This document shows positions 13,716-22,375 of a DNA stretch of 30,726 nt, piece by piece (position 1 is the stretch's first letter; each line of letters opens with the position of its first letter). Origin of the DNA: a virus. The notes under the pieces are model-generated. The model searched no databases. It was not told where the DNA came from and was given only the letters and a program-made list of their open reading frames with translations. The stretch lies in the IMG/VR virus record IMGVR_UViG_3300037805_000202, positions 1-30,726 of that record, one strand, 5' to 3'. A program made the position numbers and the translations under genes.

Positions 13716-14132
13716 ATGACATACGGAATGTTAAAAAGTCTTACTAGAGTATTACTCACTGGTGACCATGTACTAACTAATAAAGAAGATGAGTTACGGG
13801 CGTTAGTGGCTTATGCTTATGACAAAGTTGCTACTGAGTCTGACGCGTTGAAGTTATTCACTAGCGATAAAAGTGATAACATACTTAGACTGGGGCCTGG
13901 TAAACTTTACGTAAGAAGTCCTAGACTACCACAAGCTGATGAAGAGGAATTAGACATCGATGATCAGTTAGGTTATCCTACGGCTAGATACATAGCCAGT
14001 TTCGTTAGTAAAGACAAAGGCGGTATTCATGTTAATGAAGCGCACACACTTATCAGAGCTTATAACGCTAAAGTACAAGCTTACTTTGAAGCACTAGAAG
14101 CTGCGGGTGAATTGGATCCTGAAGATGCTTAA
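13716..14132 (+). CDS. Unknown virion-region protein (138 aa)
   Basis: A 138-residue soluble protein, helical at both ends, with a central segment SPRLPQADEEELDIDDQLGY. It lies between the terminase and the first fibre gene. The ATG has AAAAGG upstream. Size and place would suit a head-to-tail connector or tail-completion protein, but I do not recognise the family. Its 3' end overlaps the next gene's start (ATGCTTAA), which suggests the two are made together. Confidence 0.65.
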   Translation: MTYGMLKSLTRVLLTGDHVLTNKEDELRALVAYAYDKVATESDALKLFTSDKSDNILRLGPGKLYVRSPRLPQADEEELDIDDQLGYPTARYIASFVSKDKGGIHVNEAHTLIRAYNAKVQAYFEALEAAGELDPEDA

Positions 14133-14523
14133 TGATTTAAACCACCTATATACTGACGATATAAAAATAGATAAAGCAGTAGACAGAGCTAAAACTTTAT
14201 TTGGTTCTAGAAAACTGTATACACTATACACGAAACTTGATGGAGATGTTGTTATATTTGATGATGTATTTATTCAGAAAGTTAGATATGCACTTACAAG
14301 TATGCATACAAGCCAGATGACACCGATAGAACTGCAGTTAGTTGAAGACATGGTAGAATACCAAAATACTGGGTACCTAGCTAGCAGAAACAACACAAGC
14401 GCAGGTAACCTTGCAAATTTACTAGATGACTACCTAAGTGACTCTATAGACTGTACTGTAATTGGTTCAGACTACGAAGATCACGAATGGATAAGTTGTC
14501 AGATTGAAGGAGAAGAGGCATAA
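14125..14523 (+). CDS. Unknown virion-region protein (132 aa)
   Basis: A 132-residue protein beginning MLNDLNHLYTDDIKID. A GTG at 14107 gives a form six residues longer, and neither start has a strong ribosome binding site. The ATG is preferred for its overlap with the preceding stop. It contains a mixed helix and strand region and an acidic end (DYEDHEWISCQIEGEEA). Its stop overlaps the start of the 770-residue fibre by one base (TAATG), suggesting a tail adaptor made together with the fibre. No family recognised. Confidence 0.65.
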   Translation: MLNDLNHLYTDDIKIDKAVDRAKTLFGSRKLYTLYTKLDGDVVIFDDVFIQKVRYALTSMHTSQMTPIELQLVEDMVEYQNTGYLASRNNTSAGNLANLLDDYLSDSIDCTVIGSDYEDHEWISCQIEGEEA

Positions 14524-16835
14524 TGGCTGATTTTATTGATGACTTACGGGACATAAAAGGGACTAGAGCTGGTGGGGCACAACCATCGGAAACTAAAACA
14601 TTTGAAGATGGTATATACGGGCACATCTTGTATATGCATGATGATACTATTGCTAACGTAAATGAGGTACAGGAAGATAGAGACGCTGTCCAAGTACTAC
14701 ATGATACTGTGGTTGAAAAAGAGGCACTAGCTAACCCTCACTACACTAATATAGACCTGATAGGTGATGCAATTGAGAATCACAACCTAAACGCTGTTGG
14801 TGACAATATTACCAAGGTTATTAGGGTTGCAGATGACTTACTAGAGACTATCTCGGAGATAGAAACAGTAGCTGACGATCTGAATGAAACTACTTCAGAG
14901 ATAGAGGTGGTTGCAAACGCTATTACGAACGTAAATATTGTAGGTTCAGGGATGTCAAGTGTGGCTACAGTGGCTACTGATATATCTAATGTTAGTGTAG
15001 TTAGCGATGCAATAATTAATGTAAACACGGTAGGTAACTCGATAGCTAATGTAAACACGGTAGCTGCTAACGATGTAGATATATCAATAGTGGCTAATGA
15101 CGTGGCTGATATAAACATAGTTGCCGCATCTATTGCAGAGATATTGCTAGCGGATAACAATGCTGCAATAGCCACGACTAAAGCATTAGAGGCATCAATA
15201 AGTGCCTCAGCTGCTCTAGTGAGTGAGGCTAATTCATTGGCCTCAGAAGCTGCGGCTGCAGTAAGTGAAACAAACGCTGCAAACTCAGAAGCAGGCACAA
15301 TAGCAGACGCCATAAGTACTGCTGCGGACCTAGTACAAACCAGCCAAGATGCAATAGATACAGCGGCTGACGTAGTAACTACAAATAACAATGTAGTATT
15401 AACTAATGCAGATGCTGCAAGTGCTAGCGTATCAGAGGCTAATTCAAATACATATATGACTCAAGCTTTAGCTCACAAGAATGCAGCAGAGTTGGCAGAG
15501 GTCCATGCAGAGACTGCAGAAACAAATGCAGAACTAGCTGAGACTCATGCGGAGACCGCAGAAGCAGCAAGTTTAGCGAGTCAAGCAGCAGCTTTAGCAT
15601 CACAACAATCAGCTACGGCTTCAGCAAACAGTGCAGCAGCTAGTGCTACAAGTGCAGGTAGTTCAGCTATAGATGCTCAATCAAGTGAAGACGATGCAGA
15701 AATATCACAAGTAGCAAGTGCCGCTAGTGCATTAGCGTCTAGCAATAGTGCAAGTGCTTCAAGTACAAGTGCAACCACAGCAACTACTCAAGCAGGAATA
15801 GCAACAGCAAGTGCTGCACTGACATCTGCTGACGTGGTATTAACACATGCGGATACAATATCAACTGCTTCTGATGCTACTCAAACAGCACTTGATAGAC
15901 TAGCTACTGCAGCCGACGTTGTAGCAACTAGTCAAGACGCTACAAATACTGCAGCAGATGTTATCAGTACTAATGCGGATGTAGTAGCTACACATAATGA
16001 TGTGGTGCTAACAAATGCTGATTCGGTAAGTGCTGGAACTAGTGCTGCTAATGCAAGTGCATCAGCAGCTACGGCTACAAGTCAAGCGGCTATAGCAACT
16101 ACACAGGCGGGCAATGCTAGTATTAGCGCAAGTAGTGCAGCAGTAAGTGAGACTAACGCTGGAATATCAGAAAGTAACTCTGCTTCAAGCGAGTTAGCAT
16201 CAAGCACGTCAGAGAATAATGCAGCTACAAGTGAGCTGAACGCTGCCAATAGTGCACAAACTGCTATAACTCAAGCAAGTAGTGCTAGTAGCTCAGCTAG
16301 TTCTGCACTAGCAAGTGAAGGTAAAGCAGAAAAATGGGCAGAAGAGCTAGAAGACGTAGAGGTTGAGACTGGTAAATATAGTGCTAAACACTATGCGTCT
16401 AAAGCTCAAACGTTCTCTAATTCAAACGTAGTGCATGTTAAATACTTGGATGCGGTAGTTAAAGGTGACCCTGTAAAGATTAGTGGATACAACCAAGGCG
16501 AGAATGCTATAGAAGTAGTAAGGTGTACTACGAACCAAGATATCTCCATAGGATTATCTATTGGAAGTTATGCACTAAATGAATTCGGGTATGCCATGAG
16601 TTCTGGGCTACTAGAAGAACTAGATACTAGTGCTTGGCCAGTAGGTACGATACTATATACAGACGGCACAGGATTGACAGATGTGAAACCTACGGTTGGT
16701 CACTACCAAGCAATAGCTTATGTAGTTAAAGATCAATTAAATAATGGTGCTGTTATGGTAAGTATAGCTGAACCTGTAGAAATCATAGGTACATATGCGG
16801 AATTCGAAACTGCATTTGATACTGCGGAGGCATAA
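14523..16835 (+). CDS. Large tail fibre with coiled-coil and Ala/Ser-rich repeats (770 aa)
   Basis: A tail fibre: the first 80 residues form a unique attachment part (GIYGHILYMHDDTIANVNEV); residues about 85-215 carry repeats of the NVNTVG/NVNTVA type, known from many marine and T7-like fibres; residues 215-620 are almost wholly Ala, Ser, Thr, Asn, Glu, Asp and Gln in coiled-coil-like repeats; then EVETGKYSAKHYASKAQ leads into a compact C-terminal domain of about 140 residues. The last residues are GTYAEFETAFDTAEA, a tag shared with the proteins ending at 18285 and 22290. Trimeric assembly is expected for this fold. It is first of the large fibres and probably attaches the rest. Confidence 0.9.
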   Translation: MADFIDDLRDIKGTRAGGAQPSETKTFEDGIYGHILYMHDDTIANVNEVQEDRDAVQVLHDTVVEKEALANPHYTNIDLIGDAIENHNLNAVGDNITKVIRVADDLLETISEIETVADDLNETTSEIEVVANAITNVNIVGSGMSSVATVATDISNVSVVSDAIINVNTVGNSIANVNTVAANDVDISIVANDVADINIVAASIAEILLADNNAAIATTKALEASISASAALVSEANSLASEAAAAVSETNAANSEAGTIADAISTAADLVQTSQDAIDTAADVVTTNNNVVLTNADAASASVSEANSNTYMTQALAHKNAAELAEVHAETAETNAELAETHAETAEAASLASQAAALASQQSATASANSAAASATSAGSSAIDAQSSEDDAEISQVASAASALASSNSASASSTSATTATTQAGIATASAALTSADVVLTHADTISTASDATQTALDRLATAADVVATSQDATNTAADVISTNADVVATHNDVVLTNADSVSAGTSAANASASAATATSQAAIATTQAGNASISASSAAVSETNAGISESNSASSELASSTSENNAATSELNAANSAQTAITQASSASSSASSALASEGKAEKWAEELEDVEVETGKYSAKHYASKAQTFSNSNVVHVKYLDAVVKGDPVKISGYNQGENAIEVVRCTTNQDISIGLSIGSYALNEFGYAMSSGLLEELDTSAWPVGTILYTDGTGLTDVKPTVGHYQAIAYVVKDQLNNGAVMVSIAEPVEIIGTYAEFETAFDTAEA

Positions 16836-16837
16836 AA

Positions 16838-17191
16838 ATGTTTGTACTAAGTGAAGAAATAAATATATATAGAGGATCTACGTATAAGCATACATTCTAC
16901 CTGGTTGATAATGATGGCGGGTTACTGGATGCGTCAGGTTACGAGGCTAGACTACAAGTGAAAGCTAAGCGCGGTGACATTAAAGTACTTGCTGACTTAT
17001 CAGAGTACTTAGATACAACGACATACGCTGCGCAAGGGATTATACTGTTAACTATCCCTCATGAATATACTTCTGGTACTACCCTTAGTAGGGGCGTATT
17101 TGATTTATTAGTTAAGAAGACTTTGACTGGCGAAATATCAAGAGCGGCAGTAGGAACACTTAAAGCTACAGATGGAATAACGAGGTTCTAA
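16838..17191 (+). CDS. Small tail/baseplate protein with BppU-like N-terminal fold (117 aa)
   Basis: A 117-residue beta-rich protein. The opening EINIYRGSTYKHTFYLVDND, then ASGYEARLQVK, follows the pattern of the N-terminal domain of upper-baseplate and fibre-linking proteins (R-G-D/S-T...F.L.D..G....GY.ARLQVR). Such domains often link a receptor-binding protein to the tail. It begins two bases after the 770-residue fibre stop, using GCGGAGGC in the fibre's last codons as ribosome binding site. The whole protein is the domain, so it may act as a separate clip between fibres. Confidence 0.65.
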   Translation: MFVLSEEINIYRGSTYKHTFYLVDNDGGLLDASGYEARLQVKAKRGDIKVLADLSEYLDTTTYAAQGIILLTIPHEYTSGTTLSRGVFDLLVKKTLTGEISRAAVGTLKATDGITRF

Positions 17192-17192
17192 T

Positions 17193-17477
17193 ATGGGAAA
17201 TCAAGAGATACTGCTGACAAGACCAGACACGCTTAATATAAGAGAGAACATAGATTCTCCAGAAGAGTATATAAAAGTACTACAAAATACTATATATACT
17301 CCAACCGAAGAGTCTCTCGAGAACTTCATGTCGCTGAATTCTCTGGATGCAACGAAGAACATAGTAAATCTGGCATCCGGGATAGATAGTAGGATACTAG
17401 ATATTGAAAATGATTATGTGACTGAAGCTGACGCAAATAAAATTGCTAACAAAAAAGCACTGATATACGGAGGGTAG
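17193..17477 (+). CDS. Unknown fibre-block protein (94 aa)
   Basis: A 94-residue protein, one base after the preceding stop. Charged and mainly helical (SPEEYIKVLQNTIYTPTEES; DIENDYVTEADANKIANKKA). No known family. In a block made wholly of fibre parts it is probably a small structural or chaperone component. One base separates it from the next gene. Confidence 0.6.
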   Translation: MGNQEILLTRPDTLNIRENIDSPEEYIKVLQNTIYTPTEESLENFMSLNSLDATKNIVNLASGIDSRILDIENDYVTEADANKIANKKALIYGG

Positions 17478-17478
17478 T

Positions 17479-17745
17479 ATGGGTAAATCATATACAGGTA
17501 ATATTACAAGTACTGAAGAGGAAGGCGTTATAGTTATAGCGGTAAACATATTTAACCCTGGAGCGTTAAACTCTATTGCAAAAATTAGCCTAACGGATAG
17601 TCTTGGAAAGTTAAGAGGCACTGTGTTAGAGAAGGAACTTAGACCTAAAGAAACTATATTCTTAAATACTAAGATGTTTATAGTTGACGGGGATACTCTG
17701 GTTCTGGAAGGCGCAGAATTTATAATAGCCGGGGAAGAAGTGTAA
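17479..17745 (+). CDS. Small beta-rich virion protein (88 aa)
   Basis: An 88-residue protein with alternating strands: GVIVIAVNIFNPGA, AKISLTDS, then LRPKETIFLNTKMFIVDGDT and LVLEGAEFII. The motif (K/G)ET..L..K....GDTL.V recalls small jelly-roll-like virion proteins found near phage tail genes, where they decorate or close the structure. It shares one base with the next gene (TAATG). Structural role likely; exact place unknown. Confidence 0.55.
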   Translation: MGKSYTGNITSTEEEGVIVIAVNIFNPGALNSIAKISLTDSLGKLRGTVLEKELRPKETIFLNTKMFIVDGDTLVLEGAEFIIAGEEV

Positions 17746-18035
17746 TGCTACTAAGTCTTACGGATATGCGATACTCTGCATCAACAATTGCAGTTCCCGA
17801 TAGAAGTGAAGTATATATTGATAGTAAAATAACGTACTGGGATGCAGATCTTGGAAGAAACTATATACTACTAGATCATGAACCGGATGGTGAAATAATA
17901 TCACTTGTGATAATGAAAGATGGAGAATCTCTTGTTGTTGACGGTAAACCTAACAGATCAGGCAAGAGAATAGAGTTTCTGTATGATGACAACCTTAACG
18001 GGTGTGAATCAGAAGTTAGATACCTAATTAGCTAG
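17745..18035 (+). CDS. Unknown fibre-block protein (96 aa)
   Basis: A 96-residue beta-rich, acidic protein (VYIDSKITYWDADLGRNYIL, then EIISLVIMKDGESLVVDG), translated by overlap with the preceding gene. It resembles a single beta-sandwich unit. No cysteine motif beyond one Cys near the end. It belongs to the group of four very small genes between the 770-residue and 707-residue fibres, probably accessory pieces of the same adhesion apparatus. Confidence 0.55.
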   Translation: MLLSLTDMRYSASTIAVPDRSEVYIDSKITYWDADLGRNYILLDHEPDGEIISLVIMKDGESLVVDGKPNRSGKRIEFLYDDNLNGCESEVRYLIS

Positions 18036-18045
18036 GAGAGTTGAT

Positions 18046-18285
18046 ATGTTACCACGAAGATATTTTGGAACCGCAAGTACTCACAGTACTGATGACATAG
18101 TAAGAACTAGGGACGCATTCAATACTAAACTAATTGATGCTAATGATGTCGCCGGAGCTGAGGCAGTCAAAGATATAATAAACATGCAGGATGAGCTTAG
18201 TGAGAGAATTACTAGCAACACTGGAATTCTTGATGTAATCGGCACATACGATGAATTCGAAGTATCATTTGATGCTGCTAAATAG
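18046..18285 (+). CDS. Short fibre-related protein with shared C-terminal tag (79 aa)
   Basis: A 79-residue protein. The N-terminus (MLPRRYFGTASTHSTDDIV) is followed by a helical stretch and then the final tag IGTYDEFEVSFDAAK, matching the ends of the 770-residue and 553-residue fibre proteins. TAGGAG stands before the ATG. Directly after the TAG stop, the -1 frame reads AAANKFGPSKTENWYRQ before its own stop, which looks like a fibre sequence. This protein may therefore be a truncated or frameshifted form of a longer one. As it stands it could be an adaptor carrying only the tag. Confidence 0.6.
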   Translation: MLPRRYFGTASTHSTDDIVRTRDAFNTKLIDANDVAGAEAVKDIINMQDELSERITSNTGILDVIGTYDEFEVSFDAAK

Positions 18286-18346
18286 CCGCTGCAAATAAAT
18301 TTGGTCCATCTAAGACAGAAAACTGGTATCGCCAATAGTGATATGC

Positions 18347-18369
18347 GTAATGTAGTAATACTGCATTAC
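18347..18369 (+). other. Strong hairpin in the leader of the 707-residue fibre gene
   Basis: GTAATGTAGT and ACTGCATTAC form a 10 bp stem (one G-T) around the 3-base loop AAT, 39 bp before the ATG. There is no T-run, so it is not a classical terminator. A 5' stem-loop like this can protect a highly used mRNA from degradation or mark a processed end. Confidence 0.55.
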
Positions 18370-18407
18370 AGAAGCATTCAATTGATAAAATAACAAAGGA
18401 AATAAAT

Positions 18408-20531
18408 ATGAGTACACCTACACAGTTTAGAAAAGTAGCCACTAAGGTTGCGCCACTATTTTTAACGAAAGTAGCATACACTGACATCGTTGATGATCTA
18501 TCTTCAGGGGGAACTGGAGTTCCGTTATCTGCGGAGCAAGGTAAACTTATAAGCACTTCAGTTTCACAAGAAGTTGCTGCTAGAGCACAAGCTATTCTTG
18601 ACTTAAAAGACGGAGTTGCTGTTGAGGGTAATACACTAAATAAGTTATACGGTAAGATTTCACAAGAAGTTACTGATAGATCTTCTGCAATTACTCAAGA
18701 AGTTGCTGACAGAGAGGCTGCAATCTTAGTTGAAAAAAATAGAGCCGAAGCTGAAGAATTAGCAATCAAAGGATTAGTTACTACAAGTAATTCTGATACT
18801 GATGCTGCAATTGCCGCTGAAAAAGCTAGAGCTGAAGCTGAAGAACTTAGAATTGAAGAAAAAGTAGATCAAGAAGTACTTGACAGAACTGCTGGAGATA
18901 CTGCATTAACTACTAAAATCAATACTGATATCGCTGCTGAAAAATTAAGAGCTGAAACTGCTGAGGGTGTAAACGCTACAGCTATCGCTACTGAAACTTC
19001 TGATAGAATTACTGCTGTAACTAATGAAGAAGTTGCAAGAGATGCTGCTATCCTTATTGAGACTAACAGAGCTGTTGCTGCTGAAGGTGTTAATACTACT
19101 GCAATTACTACTGAAGCAACTACTAGAAGTACTGCTGATACAACTTTACAATCAAACATTAATACGTTAGAAGGTGCTGTAACTGCTAATAAAACTGCTA
19201 TTGAAGCTTCATTAGGTAACGAAGTTACTGCTAGAACTACTGCTGATACTGCATTATCTGGAAGATTAACTGCTGTTGAAACAGTAATTACTGCTGGTGT
19301 TTCTTGGAAAGGTTCTGTAGCTGATATCGCTGCAATCGACGCATTAGACGAAACTACGTTACTTGCTGGTCAAGCTTACTATGTAACTGCTGAAAAAGAT
19401 GTATACGTTGTTCTTGCTGATCAAGGTGGAGATTACGTTCCTGCTACATTCACTACTAAATCATTCTTAAAAATCGCTGATTTCAAAGAATTATCTGGAT
19501 TAGTTGCTGCTGAAAAAGCTAGAGCTGAAGGTGCTGAAGCTACTTTAACTTCTGCTATCAATGCTGAAGTTACAAACAGAAGTAATGAAATCATCAGAGT
19601 TGAAGGTTTAATCACTGCTGAAGCTACTGCAAGAGGTAATGATATTACTACTGTTAATAATTCAATTGCTGCTGAAACTACTGCAAGAGAAAATGCTGAT
19701 ACAGCAATTACTACTGCATATACTGCTGCTGATAGTGCACTACAAGGTAATATTGATACTGAAGAAGCTGCAAGAATCGCTGCTGACACTGCATTAGACA
19801 CTGCTTATAAAGCTGCTGACACTGCTGCTAAAACTGCATACGAAGCTGCTGATGCTACATTAACTGCTGACTTAGCTTCTGAAGTTGCTAACAGAATCGC
19901 TGACGTAGATGCTGAAGAAACTAGAGCAACTACTGCTGAAGGTTCTCTTTCTGGTAGATTAGATATCGTTGAAGGTGACAACACTGTTGACGGTTCAATC
20001 AAAAAAGCTGTATTAGTTGAGAACACTAGAGCATTAGCTGCTGAGCAAGCTAATACTGACTTAATCAACTTAGAGATCACTAACAGAATTGCTGATGTTG
20101 ACGCTGAAGAATCTGCTAGACTTGCCGGTGATAACGCATTAGACGCTAGATTAGATGTAATCGAAGGTGATACTACGGTTGAAGGTTCAGTTAAAAAAGC
20201 TGAAATGGATGCTACTAACTACGCAATCGCTGCAATCGTTAGACCTAAGTTAGAAGGTAAAGCTGGTGACTTAATTGTTGCTGGAGATACTGTAACTGTT
20301 TCTAAAAACATCTTTGATGGTGAAAACGGAATTGTATTCGGTGAGGTAATTTGTTACCATGAGGGTGAGGCTGTAGCATGTAATGTTGCAACTGTATCTA
20401 ATAACGTAATTACTCTTCAAGTTGGTGAGCCAGGTGAATTTAATGGTGATGCATGTAAAGTTCATTACTTCTATGACTTAGCTTCTAACAATGGAGTTGG
20501 TGAGCATGGTGTTGGAGAGGGTGACATATAG
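18408..20531 (+). CDS. Long coiled-coil tail fibre (707 aa), separate transcription unit
   Basis: N-terminus with the fibre anchor-type sequence DIVDDLSSGG, then PLSAEQGKLIS, then long coiled-coil repeats of the EKxRAEAEE and ETTARENAD types from about 50 to 300. A small globular insertion follows at about 300-364 (VSWKGSVADIAAI, then AYYVTAEKDVYVVLADQGGD). More coiled coil runs to about 610, and a C-terminal beta-rich head ends the protein without the GTY tag. Codons are strongly biased to GCT, ACT, GAA, AAA, TTA and AGA, unlike its neighbours, as in a highly expressed or recently acquired gene. AAAGGA precedes the start. A hairpin lies before it and an intrinsic terminator after it. Probably an abundant fibre. 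Confidence 0.85.
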   Translation: MSTPTQFRKVATKVAPLFLTKVAYTDIVDDLSSGGTGVPLSAEQGKLISTSVSQEVAARAQAILDLKDGVAVEGNTLNKLYGKISQEVTDRSSAITQEVADREAAILVEKNRAEAEELAIKGLVTTSNSDTDAAIAAEKARAEAEELRIEEKVDQEVLDRTAGDTALTTKINTDIAAEKLRAETAEGVNATAIATETSDRITAVTNEEVARDAAILIETNRAVAAEGVNTTAITTEATTRSTADTTLQSNINTLEGAVTANKTAIEASLGNEVTARTTADTALSGRLTAVETVITAGVSWKGSVADIAAIDALDETTLLAGQAYYVTAEKDVYVVLADQGGDYVPATFTTKSFLKIADFKELSGLVAAEKARAEGAEATLTSAINAEVTNRSNEIIRVEGLITAEATARGNDITTVNNSIAAETTARENADTAITTAYTAADSALQGNIDTEEAARIAADTALDTAYKAADTAAKTAYEAADATLTADLASEVANRIADVDAEETRATTAEGSLSGRLDIVEGDNTVDGSIKKAVLVENTRALAAEQANTDLINLEITNRIADVDAEESARLAGDNALDARLDVIEGDTTVEGSVKKAEMDATNYAIAAIVRPKLEGKAGDLIVAGDTVTVSKNIFDGENGIVFGEVICYHEGEAVACNVATVSNNVITLQVGEPGEFNGDACKVHYFYDLASNNGVGEHGVGEGDI

Positions 20532-20540
20532 TCGCCTTCC

Positions 20541-20547
20541 CTGCCCT
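20541..20547 (+). promoter_or_regulatory. Possible antiterminator arm
   Basis: CTGCCCT can pair with AGGGCAG (20572-20578), the 5' arm of the following terminator, so the two hairpins exclude one another. It could set read-through from the 707-residue fibre gene into the next one. Confidence 0.35.
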
Positions 20548-20568
20548 GTATAAATAGATAGTAGATTT

Positions 20569-20602
20569 AATAGGGCAGTGTACTACACATTGCCCTATTT
20601 TT
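20569..20602 (+). terminator. Intrinsic terminator after the 707-residue fibre
   Basis: AATAGGGCA pairs with TGCCCTATT, with an inner GTGT/ACAC stem and small bulge, followed by Ts. It lies 38 bp after the fibre stop and 27 bp before the next gene. Confidence 0.85.
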
Positions 20603-20628
20603 AATTAATACAAAATGAAAGGATAATA

Positions 20629-22290
20629 ATGGATAACGTTACATATAACTTGCCGTCGAAGCAAGGAAATATAACTATACCACCTGGACAGAAGATAGTA
20701 TACAACGACCTGGAACTTCTAGGTAGAGGAACATCTAACTGGGGTGACGAGTTCAATGGAAACTACATTAAACTTGATGATAAGATTAGTGACAAACTAA
20801 GTGCTGTAATTAATCAAGATATCATACCTGACGTTGCAGATACTTATACACTTGGTTCTTTAGAGAAACCATTTAAGGATCTATATGTAGGTGCTAACTC
20901 CTTCTACGTTAATGGCCAAAAAGTAATCAGTGACAATTCCGGTACTATTGTACTTAGTGCTGATAATGACCAGAATATACAGATCAAAGCTAATGGTGGT
21001 GGTGATATTGAATTCTACCCATCAGGTACTGGTAATATTGAAATGAAAGGTACTGTTGAGATTGCTGCAGGGAAGTTGCTAAGAACTAGCGATGGTTCTA
21101 CGCTTACTATAAATAACTCTATCTCTGTTGATGGTGATGTATCTGCAGACTCATTCAATGGTAAGACTATAGAAGTTAATGTTCCAGCTGATGCAGTATT
21201 CACGGATACAATTGTAGATATTAGTGGTAAAGTGGATAAAATTGATGTACTGACTGCTACAAGTTCAAGCAATAAGATTGTTACTCAAAGTGATATTTCT
21301 GCACTTGGTAGTGGAGACATGGTTCAGTCAGTGTATGATACTGATGGAAATGGAATTGTCGATAAAGCTGAAGATGCAAACACAGTAAATGGATTCAATC
21401 TAGAGGTAAGCGTGCCTCATGATGCAATATTCACTGATACGTTGTACGGTAAGCCTGCATCAGAACCAATTTCATATATCGCTGGGCTTCAAGTAGAGCT
21501 GGATAGTAAACTTGGTTCTGAATCATTAACTACATTAACTTACATAGGTAATAAGTTAAGGTATACGGATGAGAATGGCGGAGTGTCTGAAATTAGTTTA
21601 AGTGAGTACATAGATGATACTAATCTTGCTAGAGTAACTTCTGGAGCAATCGCACCGGACGGTATAGCTACATTCTATAGAGATGACGCAACTACGTTCA
21701 CAATTGATATGAGTTCATTCTTAGATGACACAAACCTAATCACATCTGTTGCAGGTAAGACTGGGTCTGTTATACTAGTAAAGAGTGACATAGTTGACTT
21801 CGATGATTCTGACTACGCTGCTGCTTCTCAGGGTATTAAAGCTGACACTGCTGTGCAACCGAACAGTAACGTGAGTATACTTGCTAATGATGCTGGGTAC
21901 ATTACTGTCGCTGACGTACCTACGAATGTAAGTGAACTAGCTAATGACGCTGGGTATATTACTATTGCTGGTATATCTGGTAAGGTTGACAAAGTTACAG
22001 GCAAAGGATTATCTACTAATGATTATACTTCTGCTGAAAAAACTAAACTAACTAGTGTAGAGGCTGGGGCTACGGCGGACCAGACTAAAGCAGATATTGA
22101 TGCATTAGGTATTAATTCTGCAACAGTTAACGGTAAAAACGTACAGAGCGATGTTCCAGCTAATGCTGTGTTTGTTGATACAATATACGACGATTCTACT
22201 TTAAGCTCTAGGGTAGCTACGTTAGAGACTGCTGATAGTAATCATGGTACTTACGCTGAGTTTGCTGCTGCATTCGATGCTGCTAAATAA
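20629..22290 (+). CDS. Tail fibre/spike-like protein with shared C-terminal tag (553 aa)
   Basis: A 553-residue beta-structured fibre. Residues 1-45 are an attachment region. Residues 60-150 carry the DTYTLGSLEKPFKDLYVG type pattern seen in phage fibres, and NGK...VPADAVFTDT-like segments occur at about 176-196, 254-273 and 501-521. Residues 301-368 form a module also found at 33-101 of the 863-residue fibre. ILANDAGYITVAD and ELANDAGYITIAG are adjacent repeats (417-449), and GKGLSTNDYTSAEKTKL is a familiar fibre peptide. The last 15 residues, HGTYAEFAAAFDAAK, are the shared tag. AAAGGA precedes the start. Terminators lie on both sides, so it may be regulated on its own. Confidence 0.85.
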   Translation: MDNVTYNLPSKQGNITIPPGQKIVYNDLELLGRGTSNWGDEFNGNYIKLDDKISDKLSAVINQDIIPDVADTYTLGSLEKPFKDLYVGANSFYVNGQKVISDNSGTIVLSADNDQNIQIKANGGGDIEFYPSGTGNIEMKGTVEIAAGKLLRTSDGSTLTINNSISVDGDVSADSFNGKTIEVNVPADAVFTDTIVDISGKVDKIDVLTATSSSNKIVTQSDISALGSGDMVQSVYDTDGNGIVDKAEDANTVNGFNLEVSVPHDAIFTDTLYGKPASEPISYIAGLQVELDSKLGSESLTTLTYIGNKLRYTDENGGVSEISLSEYIDDTNLARVTSGAIAPDGIATFYRDDATTFTIDMSSFLDDTNLITSVAGKTGSVILVKSDIVDFDDSDYAAASQGIKADTAVQPNSNVSILANDAGYITVADVPTNVSELANDAGYITIAGISGKVDKVTGKGLSTNDYTSAEKTKLTSVEAGATADQTKADIDALGINSATVNGKNVQSDVPANAVFVDTIYDDSTLSSRVATLETADSNHGTYAEFAAAFDAAK

Positions 22291-22305
22291 TTCAACGTGA
22301 CTTAA

Positions 22306-22337
22306 GGATATACTAGGTATAATCTAGTATATCTTTT
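22306..22337 (+). terminator. Intrinsic terminator after the 553-residue fibre
   Basis: GATATACTAG and CTAGTATATC form a 10 bp stem around GTATAAT, followed by four Ts. It is 16 bp after the stop codon. Confidence 0.8.
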
Positions 22338-22375
22338 CGGTAGACCTAAATAACGTCTAAAAACTTATTTGAGTA

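Noticed and set aside
14780-15391. Long minus-strand frame of 203 codons opposite the 770-residue fibre
   Set aside because: Mirror of a highly repetitive Ala/Ser/Thr coding region; no ribosome binding site. Similar antisense frames at 12283, 18869 and 19433 are rejected for the same reason.
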